Positions 1 through 8,012 of a stretch of 59,238 nt of DNA are shown one piece after another. The stretch covers positions 46,365-105,602 of the forward strand of contig JAOAAA010000001.1 in the NCBI GenBank assembly GCA_026419115.1. Reading direction: 5' to 3'. Under the pieces are notes generated by a model. That model saw only the letters and a program-made list of their open reading frames with translations, ran no database searches and had not been told where the DNA came from. Positions within the stretch are counted from its first letter, which is position 1. The number at the start of each line of letters is the position of its first letter. Position numbers and translations under genes: made by a program. This DNA is from Gemmataceae bacterium (GTDB taxonomy: Bacteria > Planctomycetota > Planctomycetia > Gemmatales > Gemmataceae).

Positions 1-1
1 C

Positions 2-2602
2 CCGTATTTGATGTTGCGAATCATCAAAAATGGCCTGACCTACAAAGAAGCCGAGACCAAGCAAGAGGTCACCCTCGATGCGAAAGAGTGTCTGGAAAAT
101 CTCTTCGCTGCCTTGGAAGATTCGATCAAAAAGATCATCGCCAAAATGGGGATCACCACAATCGAAGGTTATCGGGGGGCCATGCTCTTCGAGGCCGTTG
201 GGTTTGGTCCCGAGTTAATGCAGTTCTTGGGGGATTTCCCATCTCGAATCGGGGGACTCACCTTGGCCGATTTGGTAGAGGATGCCCAATGGCGTGTGAA
301 AGCCGCCGAGAAGATCACTGCCACCATCGGTCGAAATCGGGATTATCTCGCGTTCAATGCCAAGGTGCGCATGGCCCTGCGCGAAGCCGTGAAAGAGGCT
401 CACCCCGAACCCGAAACAGGGGGGGGGGAAATGGCCTACACGGCTCCCCCCCAAGAGATCGACCCCGAAGCCCCGTTGCGCGTTGGTGAGAAATGGGTGC
501 GCTTCACCGATATGGTGAATACCCGCCCCCCAACGGTTTTACGAGACCTCTTCTTGATTCAAAAATCGGAGAATCCCCTGCCTGTCGATCAAGTGATGGA
601 CACCTTGGATATTATCGTTCATCATTTCCGCGGTGCCGCCATGAGCCATGGGGCGTTAACTGGGGCATCTCACCAGACCTTGGCCGCTGCCTTTAACGAA
701 CTCGGAGGTTACAGTAATTCCGGTGAAGGAGGCGAAGCCCGCCATCGGAACGATGCGCCCGAAAAATGGTGGGGACCCTTCTGGGAAAAAACCATTGCCG
801 AACGCGCAGCTCACCCCGAAATTTATACCCTTGGTGGCGATCTCCGTAAAAGCCGATTCCGCAGCCGAATTCGCCAAGTGGCCAGCGGCCGCTTCGGGGT
901 CGATGCCGAATATCTGATCAATGCCGACGAAATTCAAATCAAAATGGCCCAAGGTGCCAAACCCGGTGAAGGGGGGCAACTCATGGGCAAAAAGGTCACC
1001 AAGGAAATCGCCGAAATCCGCTATGGGAAACCCGGTACCGATCTTATTAGCCCCCCCCCTCATCACGATATCTATTCGATCGAAGACCTTGCTCAACTGA
1101 TTCATGACCTCAAAGCGGTGAAGCCTTCGGTCCCAGTTTCCGTGAAGTTGGTGGCGGTCGAGAACATCGGGACGATTGCCGTGGGGGTCGCTAAAGCCGG
1201 TGCCGATATCATCGAAATTGATGGGATCGACGGGGGAACCGGTGCCGCCATGCTCTCTAGCAAGGAACACTCCGGCCTTCCCAGCGAGATGGGACTGGCC
1301 GAAGCACATCAAGCCCTTGTGTTAAACGGCCTGAGAAATTCTGTGATTCTTCGCGTGGGGGGGGGGATCAAAAATGGTCACGATGTGATCAAATATGCCC
1401 TGTTTGGTGCCGAACAATTTAGCTTCGGCCAAGCCCTGATGGTTTCGGTCGGCTGCATTGTCTGTAAAAGCTGCCATATTCCCAATTGCCCTACCGGTAT
1501 CACGGGAACCCAAGGCGAATACAAAGGTCACCCCGAGCATACCAAAGCCTATTTGAAGCAAGTGGCCGAAGAAGTTCGGAAATTGCTGGCAGAAATGGGC
1601 GCCAAGACCATTCGGGAAATTGTGGGGCGAACCGACCTGCTCAAGCGAAACGATAAAATTCTCGGTCGAGCAGCAAAGCTCAAACTCGATAAATTCTTGC
1701 ATCCGGAAATGGCGCTCGAGGGTCTCGCGACTCGATTCAAACAAGAAACGAGCTTAACCGGTGTCTGCTCGAATCCTAATGAACGAGAATTGAATAATCG
1801 AATTGTGGAAGCCGCCCGAGATGCCATCGAACATGCTCAAAGTCTGGACCTGTTCTACAAAATCCGCAACTCCGATCGCTCGGTTGGGGCAACGATTGCC
1901 GGTTTAATTGCCAAGACCTACGGCCGAGAAGGAATGCCTAACCATCGCCGAATTCGCGTTTCCTTCGAGGGAGAAGCCGGTCAAAGTTTTGGCGCTTGGT
2001 GCGTTTCGGGCTTGGAACTTTACCTCACCGGTTTTGCTCAAGACGGGGTCGCCAAGGGAATTTCGGGGGGGCATGTGGTGGTCACGCTCGATTACTCGGC
2101 CAGTGATTATGGCGGGGCCATTCAAAGCGTGGCCGGCAACAACGTCGGCTATGGAGCCACCGGCGGAAATATATTCCTGAGCGGCTTGGCAGGACATCGC
2201 CTTGGCATCCGCAATTCGGGGGCCACCATCGTAGCGGAAGCATCCGGTAAGTACGCCTGTGAATACATGACTCGGGGGAGAGTCGTTATCCTAGGCCCCA
2301 TCGAAAATGAGGTCGGTTCCGGAATGACGGGGGGCGAATTGATCGTTCTAGACTTTAGCAACGATCTGCCCAAGAAACTTCACTCGAAGAGTGTCACTTG
2401 GACGAATTGCACCTACTTCGAGTATGAATGGCTTCATCCGCTTTTGAACGACTTCTATGCCCGAACGAAATCCCCTCGGGTAGAATGGATTCTCAAAAAT
2501 TGGGTCGAACTCAAACGCACCAACAAATTCAAGAAGGTCATTCCGCTGGCCGTGGCTCGGAAGATGGAAGACTTTGCTGCCACAGGCACGAATGCCGGTT
2601 AA
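2..2602 (+). CDS. gltB: Glutamate synthase large subunit, 3' part (5' truncated by window edge)
   Basis: The reading frame is open to the left edge, so only the C-terminal ~866 residues of a roughly 1500-residue protein are present. GltB makes two glutamates from glutamine and 2-oxoglutarate in the cytoplasm. Visible parts are the end of the central domain, the FMN-binding synthase domain, the 3Fe-4S cysteines in the C-x5-C-x4-C pattern of CKSCHIPNC (around nt 1453-1488), and the C-terminal glycine-rich GXGXG beta-helix (e.g. GGAIQSVAGNNVGYGATGG region, nt 2110-2170). The N-terminal glutaminase domain lies outside the window. The frame runs through a G10 tract at 419-428, a C9 tract at 1051-1059 and a G10 tract at 1357-1366 without interruption. 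No small subunit gene follows; the next gene is convergent. Confidence 0.95.
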   Translation, partial: PYLMLRIIKNGLTYKEAETKQEVTLDAKECLENLFAALEDSIKKIIAKMGITTIEGYRGAMLFEAVGFGPELMQFLGDFPSRIGGLTLADLVEDAQWRVKAAEKITATIGRNRDYLAFNAKVRMALREAVKEAHPEPETGGGEMAYTAPPQEIDPEAPLRVGEKWVRFTDMVNTRPPTVLRDLFLIQKSENPLPVDQVMDTLDIIVHHFRGAAMSHGALTGASHQTLAAAFNELGGYSNSGEGGEARHRNDAPEKWWGPFWEKTIAERAAHPEIYTLGGDLRKSRFRSRIRQVASGRFGVDAEYLINADEIQIKMAQGAKPGEGGQLMGKKVTKEIAEIRYGKPGTDLISPPPHHDIYSIEDLAQLIHDLKAVKPSVPVSVKLVAVENIGTIAVGVAKAGADIIEIDGIDGGTGAAMLSSKEHSGLPSEMGLAEAHQALVLNGLRNSVILRVGGGIKNGHDVIKYALFGAEQFSFGQALMVSVGCIVCKSCHIPNCPTGITGTQGEYKGHPEHTKAYLKQVAEEVRKLLAEMGAKTIREIVGRTDLLKRNDKILGRAAKLKLDKFLHPEMALEGLATRFKQETSLTGVCSNPNERELNNRIVEAARDAIEHAQSLDLFYKIRNSDRSVGATIAGLIAKTYGREGMPNHRRIRVSFEGEAGQSFGAWCVSGLELYLTGFAQDGVAKGISGGHVVVTLDYSASDYGGAIQSVAGNNVGYGATGGNIFLSGLAGHRLGIRNSGATIVAEASGKYACEYMTRGRVVILGPIENEVGSGMTGGELIVLDFSNDLPKKLHSKSVTWTNCTYFEYEWLHPLLNDFYARTKSPRVEWILKNWVELKRTNKFKKVIPLAVARKMEDFAATGTNAG

Positions 2603-2870
2603 ATGGCAGAGCAGCACTAGATCAGCGGCAGAGTCTCTTTCTCCCACAGGAAAAATGTCGCCGCATATTCGCGTTCTACCTCCCAAGATCAGCTCTGCGT
2701 GACTTCTCCACCGGCAAGGGGGCGGGAAGCCTCGATGGTTCCCTCGTTGGATTGTCTTCTTAGGGAAACTTCGATGGCTCACCCGTTCGATGGGTCATCG
2801 TCGATGAATCCCCTCTCACTTCCAGAGTCGGGGAAACGACATCGCATCCTAATACCTAGCGAGGAGATTT

Positions 2871-3569
2871 TTAGTTGGACTCCCCCAGTTTGGGAGCATC
2901 TGTGATGGGGTTCCATTGAACTGGTGAAATGAGCTTGGGGCGTCGCCATTCGCAAATGGCACATCCTAAAAAGGCCCACCCCAAACCAAAGGCCACCCCT
3001 CCGCAAACATCGAGAAAATGATGTACCCCAAGTAAAACGCGAGTAGCAGCAATGCTGAGAATGAACAGGATTCCTAGACCTAATAGGGTGACTCGCAGTT
3101 TAAGCGGTTTGCAGTAGACCACCACCAAGAACAAGCACAGGGTCACGATCGCAGTGGTAGCCAAGGCATGCCCGCTCGGAAAGCTATAATCGCCGAGTTG
3201 CTGAATCTCCTCGTGAAAGGGACGAGGTCGGGTGAACTGCAATTTCAAATCGCTATGGAGCCGACGGGTCGCAATCTCAAAGGCAAAAAACAGAACCGCC
3301 AAAAAATTCTCTTGCTTCCAGAGTAAATAAGCAATCGGAAGTGCCCCTAAAAAATAGAGAAAAGGGGTGGTTCCCAGTTTGGACCAATCCTCGACCGCAT
3401 CATAAAAACTCGGTCTTTGGAAACACCACTCGAACAGGCGATGGCTCAACCGCTCATCCCAATCGATCAGCCGAGAAGGAGGGGTAATCCCCCATCCAAG
3501 CAGACAAAAAACGAGGAAAGAAATCCCCGCAAGAATCAAGAAGCGGATCGTCCAACGAGAAGCATTCAT
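2871..3569 (-). CDS. PAP2-family membrane phosphatase
   Basis: This 232-residue integral membrane protein has the full phosphatidic acid phosphatase type 2 signature: K-x6-R-P at residues 109-117, PSGH at 131-134 and R-x5-H-x3-D at 177-187. Hydrophobic segments near residues 9-28, 70-85, 88-100, 138-153, 160-178 and 190-205 fit a six-helix PAP2 fold. Such enzymes remove phosphate from lipid phosphates or undecaprenyl pyrophosphate at the membrane; the substrate here is not readable. The start ATG overlaps the stop of the acetyltransferase gene in an ATGA (3566-3569), so it is probably translationally coupled as the last gene of a PP2C-GNAT-PAP2 transcript. Confidence 0.9.
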   Translation of the reverse strand: MNASRWTIRFLILAGISFLVFCLLGWGITPPSRLIDWDERLSHRLFEWCFQRPSFYDAVEDWSKLGTTPFLYFLGALPIAYLLWKQENFLAVLFFAFEIATRRLHSDLKLQFTRPRPFHEEIQQLGDYSFPSGHALATTAIVTLCLFLVVVYCKPLKLRVTLLGLGILFILSIAATRVLLGVHHFLDVCGGVAFGLGWAFLGCAICEWRRPKLISPVQWNPITDAPKLGESN

Positions 3570-4546
3570 CCGAGATACTCTCCCGGAACGGGAACATGCT
3601 TGCGAAAGGCAACACCCGTATCGACATGCTCAAAATTCAGGGATTTTACCACACGCAACCCCGCAGTATCTTGTTCTGGGACTTGAATTTCAACCAACCC
3701 CATTTGAATCTCTTGAAGGTATTTGAGCAACTGATGCAACATATATTTCGCGAGACCCTGTTTGCGAAATTCTTGGCGAACTTGTACATCAATTACGCCG
3801 GCAGGCATGGTCCCATATTTACTTTGATATTCTCGCATCTCCCAAAATAAACATCGGGCGGCCCAATGACCCGTCTGCCGCGATTGCAGCTGAAACTCAA
3901 TCGGTTCTAAGGCGCCTAAACAGCATTCCCGATACCATGTCGAAAAACTGTATCCCGGTAAAACTTGGGTTTCATATTTTTTGGCCACCTGACCAAAACG
4001 ATGATCAACCACATTGATTGGTCCTTGCAAGCGACGTCGGAAGACCAGAACTTGAGTTTCGGGAACGTAGCCCATTTTGGTCAAAAAGGGATGGGCGCCC
4101 GGTTCGCTCAACAACATACCGGGCGCATTACTTCCTCCATATAAGCCGACGTAAAAGGGTTTGGCAGGTTTCATTGGCCCTGCGATAATGGTCTTAGCCC
4201 CATTGTAGGTAAGATAGGCTTCGGCCCGTCTCAACAGTTCACAGGCGACCCCCCCCCGACGATATTCGGGGCGAACCACAATCGCACAAATGACGCCAAA
4301 TGTTTTGTCTAGGGCCGTTCCGTCTGCGTTGGGACCAAACCCCGCATGACAAAACCCCGCGATTTGGTCCTTCGTATCGTCCCACGCGACGATGAGACCT
4401 TCGGGATCGAAGTAAGGTTTATTCAAGGCATATCGTTCAAACGTGCTCAGGTTCGAGGCAATGGCAGCCCCGCGCGTGATGAAACTTTCGTTCCATGCCA
4501 ACAGCAGAAAAGGGGGATCTGTATTGCGGAAATGGCGGTAGAGCAT
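3566..4546 (-). CDS. Tandem-GNAT N-acetyltransferase family protein
   Basis: About 326 residues with two GNAT-like halves. The N-terminal half has the acetyl-CoA pyrophosphate loop in the segment RPEYRRGGVACELLRRAE. The C-terminal half has a second, similar loop in VRQEFRKQGLAKYMLHQLL. GNAT enzymes move an acetyl group from acetyl-CoA to an amine; the substrate is unknown. I prefer the ATG at 4546, with a GGGAG 12 nt upstream; an in-frame TTG at 4567 would add seven residues. It lies 42 nt (from the ATG) downstream of the PP2C gene and overlaps the PAP2 gene by 4 nt, which suggests one transcript. Confidence 0.75.
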   Translation of the reverse strand: MLYRHFRNTDPPFLLLAWNESFITRGAAIASNLSTFERYALNKPYFDPEGLIVAWDDTKDQIAGFCHAGFGPNADGTALDKTFGVICAIVVRPEYRRGGVACELLRRAEAYLTYNGAKTIIAGPMKPAKPFYVGLYGGSNAPGMLLSEPGAHPFLTKMGYVPETQVLVFRRRLQGPINVVDHRFGQVAKKYETQVLPGYSFSTWYRECCLGALEPIEFQLQSRQTGHWAARCLFWEMREYQSKYGTMPAGVIDVQVRQEFRKQGLAKYMLHQLLKYLQEIQMGLVEIQVPEQDTAGLRVVKSLNFEHVDTGVAFRKHVPVPGEYLG

Positions 4547-4588
4547 TCGGGTTTTTGGCTCCCGCAATGGAGGTCATGCAGAGGGGCA

Positions 4589-5341
4589 TTATCCAACAAC
4601 ATCAATCACGATACAAGAAACATTATCTCGAGAACCCGACTCTAAAGCAAGCTGAACCAACCCCTCCGCACAAGATTGAGGCTCTGGATGAGATAGCATA
4701 AACTGCAAAAGCTTATCATCCGAAACCACCCCATGTAACCCGTCGGTGCAGAGTAAGAAGCGATCCCCTGCTTGGATCGGGACCACGGCCACATCGGGGC
4801 CATCGCCGACCTCTTTGCTGCCGAGATATTTCCACAAGACGTTTCGGAATTTGTGTTCACGGGCTTCCGCAGCTGAGATCGTTTTTGCTTCAACAAGGGC
4901 TTGCGCTAACGAGTGATCGACGGTTAATTGGCTGATCTTCTTGGCTCGAACGAGATAGCCTCGGCTATCCCCGACTCCGGAAACGAACATCTCACCCGCT
5001 TTTCTCCACACGGCCAAGACCACAGTGGTCCCCATGTTCTTCATTTCGCGGTCGAGTTGCCCCATTTGGATGATCTCTTCGTTCGCTTGGACAATCGCCC
5101 GACGGATCATCACTTTGGTCGCTTCAGAATTCACGGCAGCCGTCAACGATTTTCTCAATTCTCGGGGGATAATATCAACGGCCTTCTTGCTGGCAATTTC
5201 GCCGGCAGCTTGCCCCCCCATCCCATCAGCAACCACGCAAACCGTCAAGTCGGGAAATGCCCGATGTTCAATGGCATCTTCATTGTTTTCTCGGTAGTTG
5301 CCGAGATGCGTACATTTCCCGATATTTAAAGACAGGGCCAT
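4589..5341 (-). CDS. PP2C-family protein serine/threonine phosphatase
   Basis: A 250-residue single-domain PP2C (PPM) phosphatase of the Stp1/PrpC size class. Metal-binding motifs are intact: NED at about 20-22, DGMGG at 39-43, GDSRGYLVR mid-protein, a LCTDGLHGVVSD motif and a C-terminal DNVSC. It should dephosphorylate Ser/Thr residues in the cytoplasm and oppose the Hanks-type kinases typical of this lineage (two lie in this window, not adjacent). The ATG at 5341 is chosen because GGGGAG lies just upstream; a GTG at 5368 would add nine residues without a good ribosome site. It is first in a leftward PP2C-GNAT-PAP2 group behind a sigma70-like promoter at 5395-5423. Confidence 0.92.
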   Translation of the reverse strand: MALSLNIGKCTHLGNYRENNEDAIEHRAFPDLTVCVVADGMGGQAAGEIASKKAVDIIPRELRKSLTAAVNSEATKVMIRRAIVQANEEIIQMGQLDREMKNMGTTVVLAVWRKAGEMFVSGVGDSRGYLVRAKKISQLTVDHSLAQALVEAKTISAAEAREHKFRNVLWKYLGSKEVGDGPDVAVVPIQAGDRFLLCTDGLHGVVSDDKLLQFMLSHPEPQSCAEGLVQLALESGSRDNVSCIVIDVVG

Positions 5342-5394
5342 AAACGACTCCCCGCGCGTAGGTGCCACAAAAACCTAACTGATTTCATTTATTT

Positions 5395-5423
5395 AGTATA
5401 CAGCTTGGATCGAGGGGCATCAA
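5395..5423 (-). promoter_or_regulatory. Sigma70-like promoter of the PP2C group
   Basis: Read on the minus strand: TTGATG (5423-5418), 17-bp spacer, TATACT (5400-5395). Expected transcription start is near 5388, about 45 nt before the chosen ATG at 5341. Both hexamers differ little from consensus and the spacing is ideal. Inferred from sequence only. Confidence 0.55.
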
Positions 5424-5484
5424 TTTATTGTATCCGCAAGTTCCTTGCTTTACTAACCATTATAATCGTTACAATCGTTCTTTT

Positions 5485-5991
5485 ATGAGCTTTTCCATTG
5501 ATTTTTTGCCGCTCGCTGCCCGACGAATTTGGTTCGACCGGACACCTTCGCTCGGCCCTGGCGCTCCTGTCTTGTCGGTGAAAAATCAAATCGAAAACCT
5601 TCAGCTAAAAGACTGGGCATTTAATCATAGAACGCATGCACAGGCATGTTTGGCAGGTTTTTGGCTATGGTTCGATTTTTTACAAGAATCTCATTCCATT
5701 TCTCAAGAAATTTCAGATGCCACAGGAGCCTTTTGGCATGCAATTATGCACCGTCGCGAACCCGATGCTTGGAACAGTAAGTATTGGTTCCGAAAAGTGG
5801 GTTCCCACCCCGTTCTCAAAAAGCTCGAATCCGAGGCCCCGAGTCTGGGCTATTCCTACACAACCCCTTTCGATTTCGTTGATTTTGTGGAACGGGTGCG
5901 AGATACAGCAACCCCCGAGGAACACCTTGCCCAGAATGTTCAAAAACTTGAATGGTTCTTGTTAATGCGATGGTGTGTCACAGGGGAATGA
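5485..5991 (+). CDS. Conserved hypothetical protein of planctomycete type
   Basis: A 168-residue soluble protein with no function I can name. Its core is rich in Trp, His, Arg and Tyr, with the striking stretch FWHAIMHRREPDAWNSKYWF in the middle. I recall similar hypothetical proteins in planctomycetes and acidobacteria, but this is memory, not a search. The conserved His/Arg/Asp cluster could be a binding or catalytic site. The ATG at 5485 is chosen; an in-frame TTG at 5428 would add 19 poorly conserved-looking residues and overlap the PP2C promoter region. A TATAAT at 5461-5466 sits only 18 nt upstream of the ATG, so the leader would be very short and no Shine-Dalgarno is visible. It ends one base before the convergent small membrane protein gene. 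Confidence 0.7.
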   Translation: MSFSIDFLPLAARRIWFDRTPSLGPGAPVLSVKNQIENLQLKDWAFNHRTHAQACLAGFWLWFDFLQESHSISQEISDATGAFWHAIMHRREPDAWNSKYWFRKVGSHPVLKKLESEAPSLGYSYTTPFDFVDFVERVRDTATPEEHLAQNVQKLEWFLLMRWCVTGE

Positions 5992-5992
5992 T

Positions 5993-6292
5993 TCAATTCT
6001 TCTTATCGTCGTCGAATTGAAATTCTGGAGCAATAACCCCTGGTGCTTTTCGTTCTCTGGGGATGGGAGTGGCAGGGGAAACCCGTGTGGGGACCGGAGG
6101 ACGGGACAGGGAATAAAGACGCACAATATTCCAAGCCGCTAACAGAACGGCCACTCCAATCATCCAAGTGGCGCCTTGGGCTTCCACTCGTTCGATCAGC
6201 GGTTGGGGCATCCACCATTCTCGGGTGAAGATACCCATAATCACGGTGAGCCAAAAGCCAAGCATGACCCATTGAAAGAGACGGGACTGCAT
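5993..6292 (-). CDS. Small two-helix membrane protein, hypothetical
   Basis: A 99-residue protein with two hydrophobic segments, about residues 5-24 and 43-62, followed by a Pro/Arg-rich cytoplasmic-looking tail ending in acidic and lysine residues. I do not recognise a family. It lies 37 nt downstream of rpsR on the same strand and could share its transcript. It converges with the hypothetical gene on its left, with one base between the two stop codons. Confidence 0.65.
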   Translation of the reverse strand: MQSRLFQWVMLGFWLTVIMGIFTREWWMPQPLIERVEAQGATWMIGVAVLLAAWNIVRLYSLSRPPVPTRVSPATPIPRERKAPGVIAPEFQFDDDKKN

Positions 6293-6329
6293 GACAAACT
6301 CCGGAACGAGTTTCTAGAAAAGAATCGTC

Positions 6330-6575
6330 TTAGTTATCGCCCACATAGGGAAGCAAGCCCATAATCCGTGCCCGTTTGATTGCGGAACTGATCGCACGCT
6401 GGAAGGGGGCGCAGGTCCCACTACGTTTTCGGGAATGAATTTTCCCTTGAGGACTCATGAGTTTTTTCAGACTCGCCACATCTTTGAAGTCGATGAAAGC
6501 AGGTCGGGGACAACCTTCTTTGGTGCAAAAACGGCAGCGTTTTTGACCTTTGCGATTCAGTTTCTTTCGGATCAT
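6330..6575 (-). CDS. rpsR: 30S ribosomal protein S18
   Basis: An 81-residue S18 of normal length. The N-terminus has two cysteines in CRFCTKEGC, the zinc-type variant of S18. The core IDFKDVASLKKLMSPQGKI and the RSGTCAPFQRAISSAIKRAR segment match the family's rRNA-binding helices. S18 sits on the 30S platform and pairs with S6. rpsF, ssb and rplI, the usual neighbours, are not here, so this copy is isolated. Many planctomycetes carry more than one S18; whether this is the only one cannot be told from the window. Confidence 0.95.
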   Translation of the reverse strand: MIRKKLNRKGQKRCRFCTKEGCPRPAFIDFKDVASLKKLMSPQGKIHSRKRSGTCAPFQRAISSAIKRARIMGLLPYVGDN

Positions 6576-6718
6576 ATTTCTTATGGGTGTCTGGGGTTAT
6601 TGGGAATCTCAGAGAGACTCCCCAGATCGATTTCTTAATCTCACTCAGATTAAGTCAAGACGTATATGCTAGGAACCCATACCAATACCGTCCAGAGCCT
6701 ATCGAATAATCCGCTGTA

Positions 6719-6739
6719 CGGGTGTACTCGGTACACCCG
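6719..6739. repeat. Perfect 9-bp inverted repeat with 3-nt loop
   Basis: CGGGTGTAC, loop TCG, GTACACCCG. There is no following T-run, so it is not an ordinary terminator. It lies 144 nt upstream of rpsR and could be a protein-binding site or leader hairpin; this is inference. Confidence 0.5.
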
Positions 6740-6961
6740 ACGGAAGCGATGTGTAAGACGGTAACGCAAAAGGTGAAAGGCTCAGGAAAGCGTTGGGATT
6801 TAGCGAATGCGGGGCGCGAGTGCTGGCGTTGCAGTATCTGGAACAAAAGTTCTGTGGCAGAGATATTGGCAAAGTCATTTAGCAACAGCCGTTTAGCTCT
6901 GCCCAAATAATTTGCCAGAACCTTGTTCTATGTGAACCTAAGGATTGTCCGAAGTGTCCTC

Positions 6962-6990
6962 TTGTCAAGAAGACAAAACCTCACTACATT
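6962..6990 (+). promoter_or_regulatory. Sigma70-like promoter for tRNA-Val
   Basis: TTGTCA (6962-6967), 17-bp spacer, TACATT (6985-6990). The -10 ends 18 nt before the mature tRNA 5' end, as expected for a short tRNA leader. Confidence 0.65.
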
Positions 6991-7008
6991 AAATTTAAGT
7001 TTGATCTC

Positions 7009-7082
7009 GGACGCATAGCTCAGCTGGCTAGAGTACCAGTATGACACACTGGGGGTCACAGGTTCAAGTCCTGTTGCGTCCA
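7009..7082 (+). tRNA. tRNA-Val (anticodon GAC)
   Basis: A 74-nt cloverleaf. Acceptor GGACGCA pairs with TGCGTCC (7075-7081), discriminator A at 7082. D-arm GCTC/GAGT. Anticodon stem CCAGT/ACTGG encloses the loop ATGACAC, which gives anticodon GAC and reads GUC valine codons. T-arm ACAGG-TTCAAGT-CCTGT. The variable loop is short. The 3' CCA is not encoded (CTT follows). A sigma70-like promoter precedes it and a strong terminator follows, so it is a single-gene transcript. The purine-poor 32/38 pair (A/C) is slightly unusual but the fold is sound. Confidence 0.95.
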
Positions 7083-7085
7083 CTT

Positions 7086-7113
7086 AAAAACTCGGGATAT
7101 CCCGAGTTTTTTT
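7086..7113 (+). terminator. Rho-independent terminator after tRNA-Val
   Basis: CTCGGG (7091-7096), loop ATAT, CCCGAG (7101-7106), then seven T at 7107-7113; the stem can extend by A-T pairs on its left flank. It ends the tRNA transcript 4 nt after the tRNA. Confidence 0.9.
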
Positions 7114-7259
7114 ATGCCCCTTCACCTTACTCTTTCTCCCTCATGAAAATGGAAAATGGTGTGAATGGAGAATTGAGAGCGGAGAGCAAAATGAAGGCGA
7201 GACTAACACTCACGTCCTAGGGTTCTCCCGTCAACATGTCAACACGTCAACACGTCAAC

Positions 7260-7304
7260 CGCTAGAGTTAGTGAAGGTCGCTCCCTTGCGGTCGCGGCTC
7301 ATCG
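7260..7304. repeat. REP-like module, copy 1
   Basis: Starts GCTAGAGTTAGTGAAGGTCG and continues to a CGGCTCATC end. Copy 2 at 7483-7527 is the same module with a few substitutions. The core (CTCCCTTGCGGTCGCGG) contains imperfect palindromic halves. Such modules occur between the 8-bp arrays. Confidence 0.7.
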
Positions 7305-7365
7305 ATCGGAAGGGGATGCGTCAACATGTCAACATGTCAACATGAGAATCGAATCGCCAAGTGAG

Positions 7366-7385
7366 CCGAGGACGCCAGTCCTCGG
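7366..7385. repeat. Perfect 8-bp hairpin module
   Basis: CCGAGGAC, loop GCCA, GTCCTCGG. It lies in a segment (7361-7401) of the kind scattered between genes in Gemmata-like genomes, as I recall; no T-run follows. Confidence 0.65.
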
Positions 7386-7482
7386 GTGCTGCACGGAAGG
7401 GTTCAACCACGTCAACATGTCAACACGTCAACATGTCAACATTGTCAACACGTCAACATTGTCATCACGTAAACACGTCAAC

Positions 7483-7527
7483 CGCTAGAGCTAGTGAAGG
7501 CCACTCCCTTGCGGTCGCGGCTCATCA
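7483..7527. repeat. REP-like module, copy 2
   Basis: Nearly identical to 7260-7304, placed directly after the third 8-bp cluster just as copy 1 follows the first cluster. This shows that array plus module were duplicated as a composite. A more diverged relative follows at about 7545-7586. Confidence 0.7.
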
Positions 7528-7537
7528 CACAATCATG

Positions 7538-7783
7538 TCAATCAAGTGAAGGCCGCTCGTTTGCCCTAGCGGTGGCTAGGCGGCACGGGGGACGATTCTG
7601 GCAGCAGTCTTGCGAAATTCTCTTTCCCTTTTCAGGAATAATTGTCCAATATCTGGCTCTTAACGACGAAAGACCTTGCAAGGCTGCAAAAAGAATCGAT
7701 TCAGTTTGGCAGGGATCGCTGAGCGTTACAAATACCAGATATTTCTTCTTTTGTTCTTCGGTCAGAACTTTGAACATTTTCAA
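7538..7783 (-). pseudogene. Possible remnant ORF in repeat region
   Basis: Downstream of a TGA, a minus-strand frame reads TEFEIAIESRLKMFKVLTEE and then QKKKYLVF, a pattern like the helical Leu-Thr-x-Glu-Gln-Lys-Lys segments of small periplasmic Spy-like proteins. The rest of the frame turns into translation of REP-like DNA. There is no ribosome site. It may be a decayed gene end or chance. The remaining part of the region up to 8012 shows nothing else I can name. Confidence 0.2.
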
Positions 7784-8012
7784 TCTGCTTTCGATGGCGA
7801 TCTCAAACTCAGTGGTTCAGCGAGCTAAACCTTATCAACACATGTTGATGCGATGAAGTGTCTCAATGAGTTTTGTTTGATCCCCAGTCAGTTCGATTAG
7901 TGCTTGAGTATTCTCTCAAGAAAAAGACTCTGAAAGGCTCCTCAAATCAACGTATCCGGCATATTTTCTCGAATATACTTTACCCAATAGCGTTTTGGTA
8001 GTAGGAGCAAAA

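Larger units (their letters stand above)
6576..7008. other. Intergenic region between rpsR and tRNA-Val, with a hairpin
   Basis: 433 bases without a convincing gene; short ORFs on both strands show no family resemblance. It holds a near-perfect hairpin at 6719-6739 (9-bp stem, 3-nt loop, no T-run) and the tRNA promoter at its right end. The leader of the leftward rpsR gene must also start here, but I see no clear promoter for it. Confidence 0.6.
7230..7483. repeat. Tandem 8-bp repeat array GTCAACAY in three clusters
   Basis: Units of GTCAACAT or GTCAACAC run in tandem: four units at 7230-7260, three at 7320-7343 and about nine at 7411-7483 with two single-T insertions and two variant units. 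The clusters are separated by REP-like palindromic modules. There are no spacers of CRISPR type. Short ORFs over the array encode only low-complexity Ser/Thr/His/Val peptides and are not genes. Confidence 0.85.

Noticed and set aside
419-428. Frameshift in gltB at the G10 tract
   Set aside because: The conserved frame continues unchanged on both sides, so the tract length as given is consistent with an intact gene.
656-1312. 218-residue minus-strand ORF inside gltB
   Set aside because: Long only because of codon bias in gltB; composition is Phe/Gly/Asp-rich shadow sequence with no domain.
7230-7483. CRISPR array
   Set aside because: The unit is 8 bp with no unique spacers of 30 bp and no cas genes; it is simple tandem repetition.
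7361-7549. 62-residue ORF on the plus strand across the repeats
   Set aside because: It only translates the 8-bp repeat (Ser/Thr/His/Val pattern) and has no ribosome site.
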